A stretch of DNA of 64,000 bases. It comes from Nageia nagi. Lineage: Eukaryota > Pinophyta. Location: contig JBITNC010000001.1 of the NCBI GenBank assembly GCA_050084985.1, forward strand, positions 120,156,001 through 120,220,000, read 5' to 3'. The first letter of the stretch is position 1; the number at the start of each line of letters is the position of its first letter. Under the pieces are notes generated by a model. The model ran no database searches. It was not told the DNA's origin and saw only the letters and a program-made list of their open reading frames with translations. Positions 12,250 to 25,269 of the stretch are shown here, in pieces. The position numbers were made by a program, and so were the translations under genes.

Positions 12250-12790
12250 TTGGAATAATAGTCATCCTTTGGATGTAGCTACTAATTCACTTCCTATACC
12301 TCAAGCAACTTTTAAATTTTTTCCTAAGTATGATGTCTCTAAAAATATGCCATACGAGCATTATCAAGATGTATCTTAATTGGCTTCAAGCTTTGATATT
12401 GCTAATGAAACTATGATGATAGGCTACTGTCACACTCTTTTGAAGGCAAAGCAACAGAGTGGTTCAGAACTCTTACCCCCCAATCTATAAATTCATGGAG
12501 AGAGTTATGTTAGGCTTTAATAAAGATTTGCTATAGATGACGATGATAGCATGTTCCTTAGCCTCATAGCATGTATCAAGAGACATTATCATGAATCTAT
12601 TGATGATTTTAATATCAAAATTATGGATATCCTCATGAATCTATTGATGATTTTAATATGAGAATTATGGATATCCTCATGTCATGTAGTTTATCAAAAT
12701 CATTGTTACAAGGTCCTCTTTCCATTTTTCAATGTTGAAACATTAATTTCTATCTTGTAGAAGATAAAATATTCTCAAAATAAAAAATGA
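12250..12790 (+). pseudogene. Ty3/gypsy gag remnant
   Basis: A frame at about 12436-12500 reads SFEGKATEWFRTLTPQSINSW, the hallmark of the retrotransposon gag capsid family (F.L.G.A..WF..L.P.SI.SW). A neighbouring frame upstream carries the preceding helix, and the downstream ESIDDFNIKIMDIL segment matches the following part, so at least two frameshifts are present. A 44-bp tandem duplication (12590-12633 and 12634-12677, two differences) breaks the frame again. It probably belongs with the integrase at 13.2-14.4 kb. Confidence 0.65.
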
Positions 12791-13189
12791 ATAGAACCTT
12801 GTAAATTAGGGACATTATAGAATAATGAGATACTCATTCTTGGGCTTAAGTTGGTAATTGAGATGAAGTATGAATATCTAAATATATATTATGATTATTT
12901 ATTAATTATCAATAAAATTAAAAGAATCTATGCATGTAATCAACCTCGCATTAAGAAATATAAGGTGATGGAGAGAAATTATTAGAATACTTCAAGGAAT
13001 ATGGTATTGAGGCTACCCCTAGATCCTCTAACCGTTTGCGAATATAATGTCTTCCTTGGGATCTCTAATCTCCCAACATCCATTCTAAAAAGTAACCCAT
13101 GTAGAGGTGATAACCTTATATAAGTATTCTCTAGACTTGACCATGTTCCAGGATGAGTCCGCATCACAAGTGCATGTCAATGAGATGAA

Positions 13190-14470
13190 TGTAGCATACA
13201 GGGATTTGTGGTATCATCAATTCAAGAATTATATTAAATGGGAGACCTTGACGAACACCATGTCCACCAAGGAGTAACAACAATTCAATAAAAAAGAAAT
13301 AAAATACAAAATACTAGGAGATGTTGTGTATAAGAGGGGATATGATGGGTGCTCCTTCGATGCTTAGAATGGCTAGATCAATAGATTCCAATGCATACAT
13401 GTCATGATGATACTTGTTGGGGACAATTTAATGGTTTCACCATCATAAAATTCTTGATTAGAATGGGTTACTATTGGCCCACTATAGATAGAGATTACCA
13501 TGATTATGTCAATAAGTGTATAAAATGTTATTAGCATGCAAATTTGACACAAACAACCTCTCAAGAATTACAACCCATTCAGGCTATGTGGTCATTCTCA
13601 TGATGGGGATTTGAATTAATTGGCCAATATAATATGTATTCATTAGGAGGACATAAATTTATAATCATAGCCATTGAATATTTTACAAAATGGATAGAGG
13701 AAGCACCCATGACATCTAACAAGGGTCCTAAGATCATGGAGTTTATAGATCACAACATCATGAGTAGGTTTGGCATACATGCATAGATCATTTTAGATAA
13801 AAGTACTAATTTCAAAAATAAGAATATGCAAAGCTTTTGTAACCATTATAAGATCAAACATAATTTTTATATGCCTTACTATCTATAGGGAAATAGAAAG
13901 CAAAAGCAAAAGACAAGACCATAGTTGCCATCCTTAAGAAAATAGTCAGCATATCTTACAAGGATTGGCAACTCAGATACCTCTTGCACTATGGGCCTAC
14001 ATAACTAGCATCATAATTTCCATAGGTGCAACACTATTTTCAATGGTCTACAGGGTCAAAGCAATCATGCCTTTAGAGCTTGATATCCCATATATCTAAA
14101 TTCAATTACAATACCTATTATCGGAGCCCAAGGCTAGGCAAACCCATTTGGATCAATTGGTTTTACTATATGAGAGGTGTGTCAATACCTTGGAGTATTT
14201 CAAGGTATAAAAAAACTATCTTAAGAAGACATATAGTAGGCGGTTCAAGCCATAAGATTTTAACATTGGTGACATAGTCCTCAAACAAAATCAATAGAAT
14301 TATCACCAAGAGTAGGTTTTGAGAGATAAGTTTGCTCCTAATTAGTTAGAATCGTATGTAATCAAGCAAAAATTCAGCTCAGGGAATATTACTTAGCTAC
14401 ATTAGAAGGGGTTGAAAAGGCCAAACTAGTTAATATCATACACCTTCATCCATTCCATGTATAGGGGAAG
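13190..14470 (+). pseudogene. Ty3/gypsy integrase remnant, Tat-like lineage
   Basis: Domain order is clear although stops interrupt it. A zinc-binding region lies at about 13360-13550 (GYYWPTIDRDYHDYVNKCIK-like, with the H and C ligands partly lost). A catalytic core follows at 13590-13990 (GFELIGQYNMYSLGGHKFI, then IAIEYFTKWIEEAP and IILDKSTNF, where the usual second Asp context TDNG has become DKST). A C-terminal part lies at 14090-14430, with the DQLVLLYER-type helix and the FNIGDIVLK block of Tat-lineage integrases. The lineage call rests on these blocks being closer to Tat/Athila than to chromovirus forms; no chromodomain was seen. The RT that should precede it is missing. Confidence 0.75.
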
Positions 14471-14604
14471 GTATAATCATTTTTATTTTTTTTGGGCTCT
14501 TTTTTTCTTCTTGTACTAGTTAATATCATACACCTTCATCCATTCCATGTATAGGGGAAGGTATAATCATTTTTATTTTTTTTGGGCTCTTTTTTTCTTC
14601 CTAT
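14425..14604 (+). repeat. Perfect tandem duplication, 90-bp period
   Basis: Bases 14425-14510 are repeated without a difference at 14515-14600 (86 of 86 identical, starting ACTAGTTAATATCATACACC). They lie at the 3' end of the integrase remnant. Everything around them is strongly mutated, so the duplication is recent, under repair, or an assembly artefact. Confidence 0.95.
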
Positions 14605-15679
14605 ATCTTTGATTCCTAAAAAGATAAAAAAATTAAAAAATACTTATCTTAATCACCACGTAACTCCATCATTATCCTATTTTTACCTTATTATTTGCCA
14701 TCATTCTATCTTTAAGTGTCAATCTTGTTTGCTTTCATTTTTGTGTTCATAAGCACATCTAGAAGGAATTCCTATGCAAGTTATATTAAATAGTTCTAGG
14801 AGTCTCTTTTCAATCATCACTTGTTTTGTTTCATCAAGATTGATCTTAATATTTAAGGGTTGATACTCAAATTATTTCTCACTTTTAGTATTTCTTACCT
14901 TTTTTTAATATTTCTGATGGAAGCAAGTTCCAAACATGTTTGCTTTGATTATCATGTCCACTCATTATGTTTCACGGTTTCAAATTTTTCATGGTTTCAT
15001 CATCTCTAGTCATGGGTCAGGATTGTTGAATGATATTTCTGCATATTATTTCATAAAATATGAGGAGCAAGGGCCCATTTAATAAATTAAAACATAAGCG
15101 GTCCAAAAAATCCTACATCGTACCATCGTGTTTTGATCTTTGTTAAAATATAAAAATAATACATTTAAAATAAAATTTAAAATATACAATACATAAACAT
15201 ATCTAAAATACATCATAATAATATAAACATACATCAAAATGAACTATTGCCTTCCATAACCATCTCAATAAACATAAAAAATTAATCATCCACAATCATA
15301 CATAAACACATAATATAAGAAACCTGCCATATATATATATATGGCATAATCCATAGATATAAGTACATAACATCCTAAGAGCATAGTACAAAATATTATC
15401 TTACGATATGCATATATATCTACGTACTATGTATCATGCTATGCCTAGGTTATTTAGGAACCTTCTATCATACCACCTCAAAAATGTTTGTGTGATCGCC
15501 ATCCTCATATCTTTCTAGGGCACGATGAAGATCCTTCATATTGCCTCATCATAGAATGGGTGGTATCTAGAGCTCTCACTATTGTCTGTGTATCCTTGTC
15601 TTATGGATGGGAGGTGGCATGTGAAGAGTTGCTACATATAAAATCCTAGACACACTATGAGATAGATGTGATCTGCTTT
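14605..15679. other. No gene recognised
   Basis: AT-rich sequence without a coherent coding frame or repeat pair. A short (AT)n run lies at about 15330-15344. Confidence 0.5.
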
Positions 15680-15779
15680 ATGTGTGCATGCTTATCAGAT
15701 GTTTGTATGGGGAAGAATCCTCGTTGCAAACTCAACATCATATATCCTTACCCACTTGTCTTGATGCTCTAAGCATATA

Positions 15780-16511
15780 TGAGGGTCCTTTATCCATCGA
15801 ATCAGGCTTGCTATTATCTCTGTCAACTGCTCCTCTCTCTATTAGAGCTGTTACTCTTACTAGTGGAGTTTAACCTCTCTCTATCAACTCTTCTACTCCT
15901 GCTATTGACTAAAGTACTCTCAAAACTTGGCTCTCAGCCAACTATCACTCTAGCTCCTGCTCTAGTTGGTGGAGCTTCATCTCTCGCTATTGACCTTGAT
16001 GCTCTTGGTGCTAGTTCTCATACAGCTATTTCTTTAGCTCTGCAATCCTCTGTACATCTCCTCCACCTATTGGATTTGGAAAAGTTGCTGAGGGATCTCT
16101 CTTATCTTGTTAGGGGGACCATCTCTATCTCATTGGCCTCCGTAGGGGCTCACCCTCTTCGTGGTACTCCTCCTCAGTCTCCTTTGGATGTCATGCTATC
16201 CATCCTGCACTATAGGGTACCATGATGAGTACATCATCCTGGGCTATCGTAGGCTCATCCTCATCATCGTTATCGGCCTCCTCATATGTATCATTATAAT
16301 GAGGTCAAGGTCTCTTGTCTCTTTCATTAACATGACTATATACCTATGGCTAAGGAGGTATATCCTGAACCTATCCAAATTATCAAGTCACCTTGTGGAA
16401 CTCAAAGTACTCAGCCTGGCCTTGATGGTTCCTGATCCATTTCACCCTTCTCATAAACTGCCAAATGTGCTCTATCATCAAGCATGCTGTACCCCCATGT
16501 ATGTCCTCTAG
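15780..16511 (-). other. Unrecognised coding-like remnant, acidic and coiled-coil-like
   Basis: On the minus strand, pieces of open frame show a region rich in Asp and Glu (YEEADNDDEDEPTIAQDDV at about 16290-16230) followed by a charged helix-like stretch (RERMKLHQLEQELE at about 15990-15940). GC content is above the surroundings. Stops occur in every frame. It lies in the direction expected for gag of a minus-strand element whose PBS is at 19418-19432, but no gag motif is seen, and a DNA-transposon origin is equally possible. The plus-strand frames here are long Leu/Ser-rich runs, which look like antisense shadow. Confidence 0.3.
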
Positions 16512-16680
16512 ATCATCTTATTTTTGTAAAATATTTCAACCATGCTGTACCTAATGTGCTTGTGGCCTAGGCCTAATGTGCTTGGGTTCCTATGCCCTAG
16601 GCATAGTGCATTTGGCTCGAGGCACTGCGCCTCAGCCTAGGAAGCCAAAGTTTGAACAAACTTTGCTTTTTTTTTTTTTG

Positions 16681-17000
16681 TTCATTTTCAATGATTCTAA
16701 GTCCATGGAAGATTGATTTGGGGTAAAAGAACTATGTGGGTATTGATTTATTTTCCGATATTGCATCTTGAGCACAATGAATAAAATTTATATTTTTCAA
16801 ACTCCCTTGGCTAGCTGTTTTCGAAAAATTAAGTTATCTATCATTTTGGACTATTTTGTAAAATTTTGGAACCATGGAAACATGATTGAGGTAAAAAATG
16901 TAGGTGGGTATTTGACTATTTTCAGATTTAACCCCGTGTTTGAGCATAATGAGCAAAAATCTAAATAAAAACCCCTCTTTTTATTTTTTTGGAAACTGTA
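16681..17000 (+). repeat. ~169-bp tandem pair
   Basis: CCATGGAA...TTGAGGTAAAA...GTGGGTATT...GAGCATAATGA(A/G)CAAAA is found from 16703 and again from 16872, with moderate divergence. It lies beside the larger array at 17.7-18.5 kb. Confidence 0.6.
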
Positions 17001-17544
17001 TTTTCTAAATTTTGGCTAATTGGGGAAAATTTGAACATATGAGTTTTTCTTATTTTCTAAGCATACAATATGTGATTTTACCCTACTAGATTGGGGCATT
17101 TGGAAGAAAAATAAAAGAATTCAACAAATTCCATTTTTTTTTTGCTAAAAATGCATAAAATATTCAAAATTACAAAAACATTCATAGCTAAAGGTTGGAG
17201 TACCTACCCAAAATCTAGGGAATTTTTTTCCAACACTAAAAAGAGCTTGTGGTGCCTCATTAGCAATCATGGTCACTCAATTGCTCTTCTGCCACTAAAT
17301 TCACAGTCATCAAATGGTCAAAATGGTACTTTCTATAAATTTACAATTAAAATTGCTATTTTTGGTTACTTTGTGTTAAATGTTTTTATCAAATTATTAT
17401 TTTCATTCTAAAACTCATTATTTTTATCCAAAATACCAAGTTGGGGCTTTTCAAAAAAAAAAAAAAAAATTCACTACACACACAAACCTTCCCTTTTTCA
17501 AACAATCTTGTATTATCCATCTTGGTCAATACAATATCATTTAA

Positions 17545-17560
17545 GGGGGGGGGAGGGGGG
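17545..17560 (+). other. Isolated G tract (G9-A-G6)
   Basis: Nine G, one A, six G in a very AT-rich setting. It could fold as a G-quadruplex, or be an eroded polypurine tract, since TAACACC follows at once. Confidence 0.6.
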
Positions 17561-17700
17561 TAACACCTACCTAAATTTCAAAAAATTTCAAACTTCAATG
17601 TTTGAATTTCAACTTAATGCTAACTTAATTTTAAAATTTCTAAATGTTTTGGCAAGACTATGTGCTTGCTAGTAAATCTACATGCTTACTCTTTCACAAA

Positions 17701-17960
17701 TGCTTCACATAAGTTTGACGTATTTAATGGTAAAATAATATAAAGTGGTTCAAATTTTTACCATCAAGAACACATTGTTTAGGGTTCAAATTGTCAAAAA
17801 GTACATTTGAATACATATTTCTAGGGTTTAAATTATCAAATGCTTCACATAAGTTTGACGTATTTAATCATAAAATAATATATAAGTGGTTCAAATTTTT
17901 ACCATCATGAACACATTGTTTAGGGTTCAAATTGTCAAAAAGTACATTTGAATACATATT
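17701..17960 (+). repeat. 140-bp tandem duplication
   Basis: TGCTTCACATAAGTTTGACG starts at 17701 and at 17841, and the next roughly 118 bases match with only a few differences. It is the left end of the 86-bp array and includes one of its units, so it is younger than the array. Confidence 0.85.
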
Positions 17961-18500
17961 CATATTTCTTCAAATTTTACATTTTTTCCACCATGAATAC
18001 ATTATCTAGGGTTTAAATTATCAAAAAGTACATTCAAATTACTATTCATATTTGTTTAAATTTTATAGTTTTTTCCACCATAAAACAATTATTTAGGGTT
18101 CAAATTGTTGAAAAGTACATTCAAATTGCTATTCAAATTTGTTCAAATTTTACAATTTTGTCCACCACAACACATTGTTTAGGGTTTGAATTATCAAAAA
18201 ATACATTCGAATTGCTATTCATATTTGTTCAAATTTTACATTTTTCTATCATGAACACATTATTTAGGGTTCAAATTGTTGAAAAGTACATTCAAATTGC
18301 TATTCATATTTATTCAAATTTTACACTTTTTTCTTCACGAACACATTGCTCAAGGTTCAAATTGTAAAAAAGTACATTTGAATTGCTATTTATATTTGAT
18401 CAAATTTTTTAGTTTTTTCATTAATGAACATATTGTTTAGGGGTTCAAATTATTGCAAAGTACATTCAAATTTTTCATATTTATTCAAAGTTTCAAAATT
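17760..18500 (+). repeat. 86-bp tandem repeat array
   Basis: The marker TTTAGGGTTCAAATTGT recurs with AGGGTT at 17922, 18008, 18095, 18181, 18266, 18352 (degenerate) and 18439; spacings are 86, 87, 86, 85, 86 and 87. Each unit continues AAAAAGTACATTCAAATTGC, TATTCATATTTGTTCAAATT and a CACCATGAACACATT block. No frame stays open across it. In the minus-strand element whose PBS is at 19418, it would lie in the leader between PBS and gag. Confidence 0.9.
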
Positions 18501-19417
18501 TTAGATTATTCTAACTGTTCAAAATGAGTGTATAATACATCTATCTATATACATATGTTGAACTAAATATTTTTTGACAAAAGACTTAGTCCAATAGGGG
18601 AAAAATGTAGACACAAAAAATACTTTCTGAATAAAAAGAGTTAATTGCATTAACATGTTTAATTCATATTTGTTATATTGATTTTATAAATGTCTAAATA
18701 TTTTAAAGAGCAAAATATTTCTAAAAAGCTAAAATAAGTCAAAACGAGCTAAAAATGACTTATTCTCAAATAAAATACAAAAGTGGGTATCTACACATAA
18801 ATGACTTAAGTTGTAAAAGAGCTATATAACACAATGCAAAATTAGAATTCCAACTCTTGATTCATTATTTCCTAACACTTTTGCTCACTTGTGATTTATG
18901 CTCCTAATATTTGATCCAAGATTTCTCAAGGGTTTGAAGGATAATTCAAGGGTTACATGCTTTTGAAGGATTTTTGATTACATAGAGCTCAAAATCTTCA
19001 TGCTAGACCTATTGTGGTAATATTTTTATGGTAAATTTCACATTGCATTGCATACATTGTAGTATCTTCAAGATTTTTGTAGGTTTGAAGATAATCTCAC
19101 CATGGAAAAGCTTGGATCTATCAACATTTTTATAATCCACTAAATATTATGTGCATTTAGTGTGTTTGTTAGGCTAAATTCATTATAAACTGCATTTCAT
19201 CCATATGATTCTCGTAACTCCTTGGAATGGGTTTAGTATGTGCCTATTCTCGTAACTCTTCAGAATGGGTCCCTTGAAACTCTTGTAACATGTCTTGAGG
19301 GTGCCATAATTTGAGTCTATAAAATGGAGTTGTTATTAGGCTCAAACATACTTATTTCAACTTCTTATACTCTTACAACAAAAGGATTGTGGAACATAGA
19401 CCTGAGAGTTTGAACTT

Positions 19418-19432
19418 GATGCTCTGATACCA
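19418..19432 (-). other. Primer-binding site, minus strand
   Basis: The reverse complement reads TGGTATCAGAGCATC, a perfect plant initiator-Met PBS. It is one base from the LTR terminus ...CACTACA (minus) at 19434. This orients the element leftward: LTR at 19434-24128, internal region below 19418. Confidence 0.85.
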
Positions 19433-19433
19433 A

Positions 19434-22400
19434 TGTAGTGCTCCACCTATTCTTGACTTCACCAAAATCTTAAAATTTAAACCTATTTTTAATTTAATTT
19501 TAAATGCTTAAATAATTTAGAAATACATCAAGGCAATCCACATGAGCATGTCAACACTGCTAGCTTATCAACACCCATATGAAAAGATTGATCAAATCTA
19601 TATTACCAATCCTGATCAAAATGTTTTAGTATTCACTTCACAACACTCATCTCGTTGGAAGATGCCACATAGGTGACACTACCATTTCTATCCATAAATT
19701 ATGCAATGAATAATTTGGTCATGGTGTTATAGTTTTCTTCTTAAGGCCCATATCGCCTAAGAGAATGCTCATCCACAAGGTTAGACATCTTCACCTGATG
19801 AATAACCTTATGAATCATATGAGCAGATAGATTATCCTAAGAAATCTTCCAAATGAAATGGGTTTAACATCATCACCTATGGAACAATTATCACACTTGT
19901 ATGTGCTTAATCGCATGAGGTATAACTACAATTTACCCTCACCCAGTAACTACAATTTTATTGATTGCTACCCCTATTTGAAAATATATCAAGAGTATGG
20001 AATACTAGCCTACCCATATCTATCGATTGGGCCTAATATGTTTCTCGACATCCCTGTGCCCATATCTTTAGGAGCCATGGATAATAGGAAAATAATATCC
20101 TTGAGTGGTTTATTTTATCTAATCATTTTATTTCAAAAGTTATAAAGTAAAAACCACCCCATACTATTATTCCTATAGATAATTGGTCTCGAACCAATTA
20201 TTCATCTTCTAGGTTTAACTTCTTGAATGATACAAACAATGAGGTGTATTACAATCTAATCATTGTATTAAGATCAAACCACATATCATTATGTATATAT
20301 CTGAAATCAAATGAGATATACAATCATACATCATTACAACAATTAAACATTGGTAGTAATCACTTCAAATGTGCACATGAAGATAACATAAAATAAAGCT
20401 TACTCAAGAAGTCATCATAGAATATACACAACAATGTCTCCAAATAAAAAGAATAATACTTTAAAAGTACAACACTGCCAAAGAGTAATAATAAGTCTTG
20501 ATAATCTTCTAAAAGTGGCTACTCCTAGCAAGGAAGTGCAACATAGAGTGGTCCTCACTTAGGGAATATTTTTTATTATGATTTTATTTTTCATTGAACA
20601 GATTTATGAAAACATTTTATCTATTACCCTTAGTTATTAGGAACCATTAATTTTGATGACCTTTGTAAACTCACTAGTCTCACAAGAGTTTATAACTATC
20701 AGGTCAATCCTCAATCATTACTATGCTTTGGTGATAGTTACTATATTTGGTTAAATATATTCCTATTTTTCTCTTTTGAATATCCAAGTAGTGTGCCTCT
20801 TTTCGATTTATTTATCCATCATAACTTTCTAGGGCATTGTAATTGATATCTAAGTTTCAAATATTTTTGAGTATAATGATCCCCTAAATATCCTTTAAAT
20901 TTAACTAAGGATCATAAAAAAGCTTAGCATTCATTAGTAATCAAGCTTGATTAGGTTTCTTCCATAATCTCATATGTTTTTATGTATATTAAAACAAGAT
21001 GTATTTATTTGAATTCCATTCATGCTATGATATATTAGTCACTAACTTTGCAATATAAACTCATATCCTTAGACAATCATATCAAAGATATTTCTAATAA
21101 GGCATATAATAATTTTTGACTTATAGTTATATTTCCTTTATTATTATCTAACTTATCTCTTATTACATCCTTCTTAATTAGAGCATGATTTACTTCACTT
21201 GCCTATTGATATTATTACCTCAACTATGATTTGATCTTAGGATCCTTTTATTTTTAGATCTATAAGTGTGCCTTCAAGATGTAAATAATCAACTTTAAAC
21301 ATAAGTCAATGATGAAATATCCCATTTATTCAATAAACAAACTCTTATAATTACATCAAGGTAAGTATAACCCTAATCCTTGTTTAGGTCATGAAACAAG
21401 TTAGACTAAAGTTTTTGAATCCCAATGTAACATTCTTGATCTTACACATAAGACTTAAGAAGTACATCAAGATAGTCTACTTTTAAAAGTAGCACATAAC
21501 AAGACTAAATACAATTCATTTTCTCAAACTTGAATTTCCACACTCTTGATGACCATATAACATATTGAGGTTTGCTAACTTCATAAATGGTAATACCCCA
21601 TATTAATTAGGTTTTACTATATTGAAGAGGTCTTCAAAATCATTCTTGATAACTTGATGAGTCTTCAAGGCTTTGTTATCTTCATCTCCACATGTACAAC
21701 CAAGAGAACCAAGATTTGTAGGTTTGAGTACCAAATTTGGTTAGGATTATTTTGAGGACCTAGACAACACTTTTTCTTTGAATGAAATGCATCTAACCTA
21801 TATGCTCACTAATTCATTCCAACAAGAATTCAACTAGTATCCCAAATATTTATCTCAAACAATTGATCAAAATTCCACATTTGATCTCGAGAGGATCAGA
21901 GTCACACTTAAGGACTACCTCTCTTCCTCGATCATGGAACAATTCACAAAAATCATACAAACTTGATTCATAACATCATTTCTATTAAAAGTCACACAAA
22001 TTTTTCATCCTTTTCATATAATTCATCATGAGGATATAAAATCTCAAATTCTCATAAAATTTATACCAAGCATTTGAAGTATAACATATTATTTTACCAC
22101 CTTCATATTCCTATCACAAACAATGATTAATTTTCAACAAATAAAATATAGACATCAATTTTTTTTTTTTATTATTCTACCAAGTTCACACCTAAACTCG
22201 TCACATATAATCCAAACTAATAAGAATTAGGATAACTGTAGGTGTAATTATCACCTCATAATCTTAATTAATAATTAACTATGATGTATCACAAGTGTTC
22301 AAGTAAACAATTTAGTTGATAATATTTCTATCTTTTATTTTTGTTTAAGAGATCCCAACTTAACTATCTATAATCAATTAAAAAGGATGATGCCTCTCCA

Positions 22401-24128
22401 CTTGTAGAGGTGTTACAAGGTCGACATCGCCATAGAGGCAAACTACAGTTTTACATCATCCAATAAGATTAGTCCCTACCATTTTATCAAACACAGAAGG
22501 AGCACTATTGCGTATAGATGGAAAGACACATTTTACCTACTATTAGAAAAAAAGGAATCCTGAGAAAGTGCGTACCGAACTTTATTTCAAGTTTTAAAGA
22601 GAAATCAGATCTTGCGGCCTTCCACCAAGATTATTGAATCAAATGAACTATAACATAAATTGCTTCGTCTATTGCCAATCAAATGAATTTGGTTTGAAGT
22701 TTCTAAAATATATAGATACACCTGTGTACATTCCCTGATATGGTAATATATCTTTGATGGGTCAAAAGAGATGGAAGGATAGGGATAAAACCCCAAATCA
22801 ATTGTTCAACTTGGTACTTCATACTACGACTTAAGAAAAAGGATATTAAAAGGGAAAGACATCGAACGAACTGCTTCTATAATCCATACACAATAGGGCA
22901 TCTTCTAATACAGAGGAATAACATTGAATAAGTCATATTTGGATTCCAAAAGGAAACTATCTTACCACTGTGACTTAAAACATTTCCTTTCGTCCGTCAA
23001 ATGGAAGAAATGCTGGAATCTTACATGGATTAATGAATAATGAATTATTCGCAGTCATTGACTAAAATGATGTTGAGGATATTTGAATGCATCCATGTTG
23101 GGAAACGGATCACAAGGGAAATAGAAGAGGTAGAGTTTACTTTTCATGCACCATAATGCACACGACAATGGGTTTTGAACAAATGCACTCAGATTTGAAA
23201 GGTTCTCCACAGCCAAATAGTGGGGGATGAACTCAAAATTGGGTAAGAGGATATGAGAATGGAGATTCTTTTTCATAAGATTCAAGATTAATTTTGAACA
23301 ATGAGAGAGGTGTGTATTTTTCCATGGAGTCTCTAAGGTATTTATAAAAAAAATGGGAAATAATACTTTCAATAAATTTAACCATTGCTTATCTATGCCT
23401 TTTTTGATGGAAAACATAAGACATTATTTTTGTGGTGACTACATTTCTTTTGAAGCCACAAAGTTAAAATAGTCCTCAATTATTTTGGGACACTTCAGAT
23501 GTGATTCCAAAATAATTTGAGGAAAGGAATATATAGACCTTAGAGTAGACTCAATTTTTTTTGCCAACTCACCTTAAGGATCAATATTAGTCATTAGTCA
23601 TTGAGAGTGAAAATAAAATACTTATGGTGTAAGAATTAAATCTAGGTATCAAATATTTTATTGCAATATTCTTTTCAAATAATTTATTCACCATAAGAAA
23701 TAAAATTCATAAAAATATCATTGCACATATTACTTGTGGAGATTGCCTATCCTGCAAGGTAAATTTGTTAATGCACATACAAATGTCACAGGGTCATATT
23801 TCATGCACACCAAACATGAAATGCAACTATATGATGTATGGTATCCCCTATGGGCTATTAAGGATTCAACGATAAATCATTTCTTCACTTTTACTGATAT
23901 TTTCTTGTAACCAACTCATCTTTAGTTCACTTCGCTCTCTAACCTAACTCCCATGCTAAGTCAACCTGTAACCTGTATGAAACACAACTTTGACATTAAC
24001 ATTAAACTGATAAAAGTATCATGCATAACCATGTGCAATACATCTCATCACAAAAATATTACACATTTATTTCAAATTCCTCGAGAATATCAAATTCATA
24101 ACAAGAGTAAAATGGATAAGTCGATACA
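19434..24128 (-). repeat. Very long LTR (copy 1), 5' LTR of a minus-strand gypsy-like element
   Basis: The left edge is fixed by the PBS. The sequence matches copy 2 (28291-32265) in the same direction at both ends: 19434-20580 against 28291-29260 (shared CAATCCACATGAGC, AAGGAAGTGC(A/G)ACA and GAATATTAT blocks), and about 23740-24128 against 31845-32265 (shared CATGCAACTA..ATGAT and CACTCTTAC-like blocks). At about 4.7 kb it would be unusually long for an LTR. The right end is set only by alignment with copy 2. No 3' LTR was found to the left. Confidence 0.5.
22580..23450. other. Unmatched segment inside long LTR copy 1
   Basis: This part has no counterpart in copy 2 that could be seen. It holds a 120-codon open frame on the minus strand (23055-23417) with no recognisable domain. 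It may be a later insertion; its borders were not resolved. Confidence 0.3.
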
Positions 24129-24135
24129 CATATGA

Positions 24136-25000
24136 GATCAAGTAGTTCTACTTATTTTAACAAAAGTATAATATATTATTAACTTTAATATAAATTATAT
24201 AATCATAAGATTTGAATAATTCTTTATAATTTTTTAAATAACAATGTTATGTTTAAAAAGTAAAACGTAAATTTCTTTTATGAAAAATATCATATTTAAT
24301 ACAAAATATCTAATATATATCTAATATATTTAATATAATGAAGTGGATAATAAGAAGTAATAAATAATACACTAATCAAAATTTTAGAATTAAATAATCA
24401 ATAAACATAGAGATGAAAAGTATAATGAATTATACATAGCAATATAGATTTACATAATATGAATTAGAATTCCAACTAGGAGAACACTTTATTTATTAGT
24501 TTATAAAGATGAAATAATTATTATTTAGAGTTGGGATCTCTTAATTGAGTATTTATTTAAAATATATAATTATATATAAACATATCAAAGAGATTACATT
24601 TTAATAATTTGAAAAGCATGAAAAAATCATAATGCATGCTATTGAAAACATAAGGAATTATCATAAGAATTAAAAAGGGAATATAATAAAATATTTTAAC
24701 AAAAAGAGTTTCAATACTAGAGAGTTAGCTTTATGAAAAATAGAAAGTTCAACAAGAAACCTCTAGATTAGAGATATGGTCTTTTTGAAAAATTAAAAGA
24801 TAAGATTGAAGTAAATTCTTGTAGACCACACTTTTAAGAAATTTATAAAGTAAATTTAGTTTAAAAACTATGAATATTATTCTAAATTAAATAATATTAT
24901 ATTTAAATGTATCTCTTTTATATTTTTATAAGGCATGAGATATGATGGATAGGAGCGAAAAAAATAGTTAGAGATAAAGAGAAAATGAAGAAAACCTTAA
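24136..25000. other. Extremely AT-rich stretch, no gene
   Basis: Long A/T runs with only scattered G and C. No open frame of note, no clear repeat unit. It might act as a scaffold-attachment-like region, but this is inference from composition only. Confidence 0.5.
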
Positions 25001-25269
25001 GCACCACCATGCATTGTAGGTGAAGGATTATTTGCAATCCAATCAATAAACAATGAAGGATAAAAATTGATCTATTTTAGATTATCAAGTTTCTAGAAAA
25101 CTTGTAATCCACCAAAGGAATCTTAGGAGAGCCTGAGAGATGAGGAACATGTCAAGCTAGGAATAAAAAATAAGCATGGTGAGGTTTCTTTCCTTCACCA
25201 ATTTTTCAACTAACCAAATCAAAATTTTCTTATGATATGAAAGAATATCTATCTTAAACAATCATATGT

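Noticed and set aside
15682-16511. Plus-strand frames of 63, 148 and 116 codons, very rich in Leu and Ser
   Set aside because: Overlapping frames with extreme composition and no domain. The minus strand gives more protein-like sequence, so these are probably antisense shadows.
17760-18500. Interstitial telomere array (TTTAGGG present)
   Set aside because: Only one heptamer per 86-bp unit, never in tandem, so it is not telomeric repeat DNA.
19418-19432. Fragment of a tRNA gene
   Set aside because: Only the 3' complement of initiator tRNA-Met is present, next to an LTR end; no cloverleaf. It is a primer-binding site.
19858-20145. 95-codon frame with Pro and Tyr
   Set aside because: It lies in the long LTR; the matching region of the second copy (about 28730-29010) has stops and shifts, so there is no sign of protein conservation.
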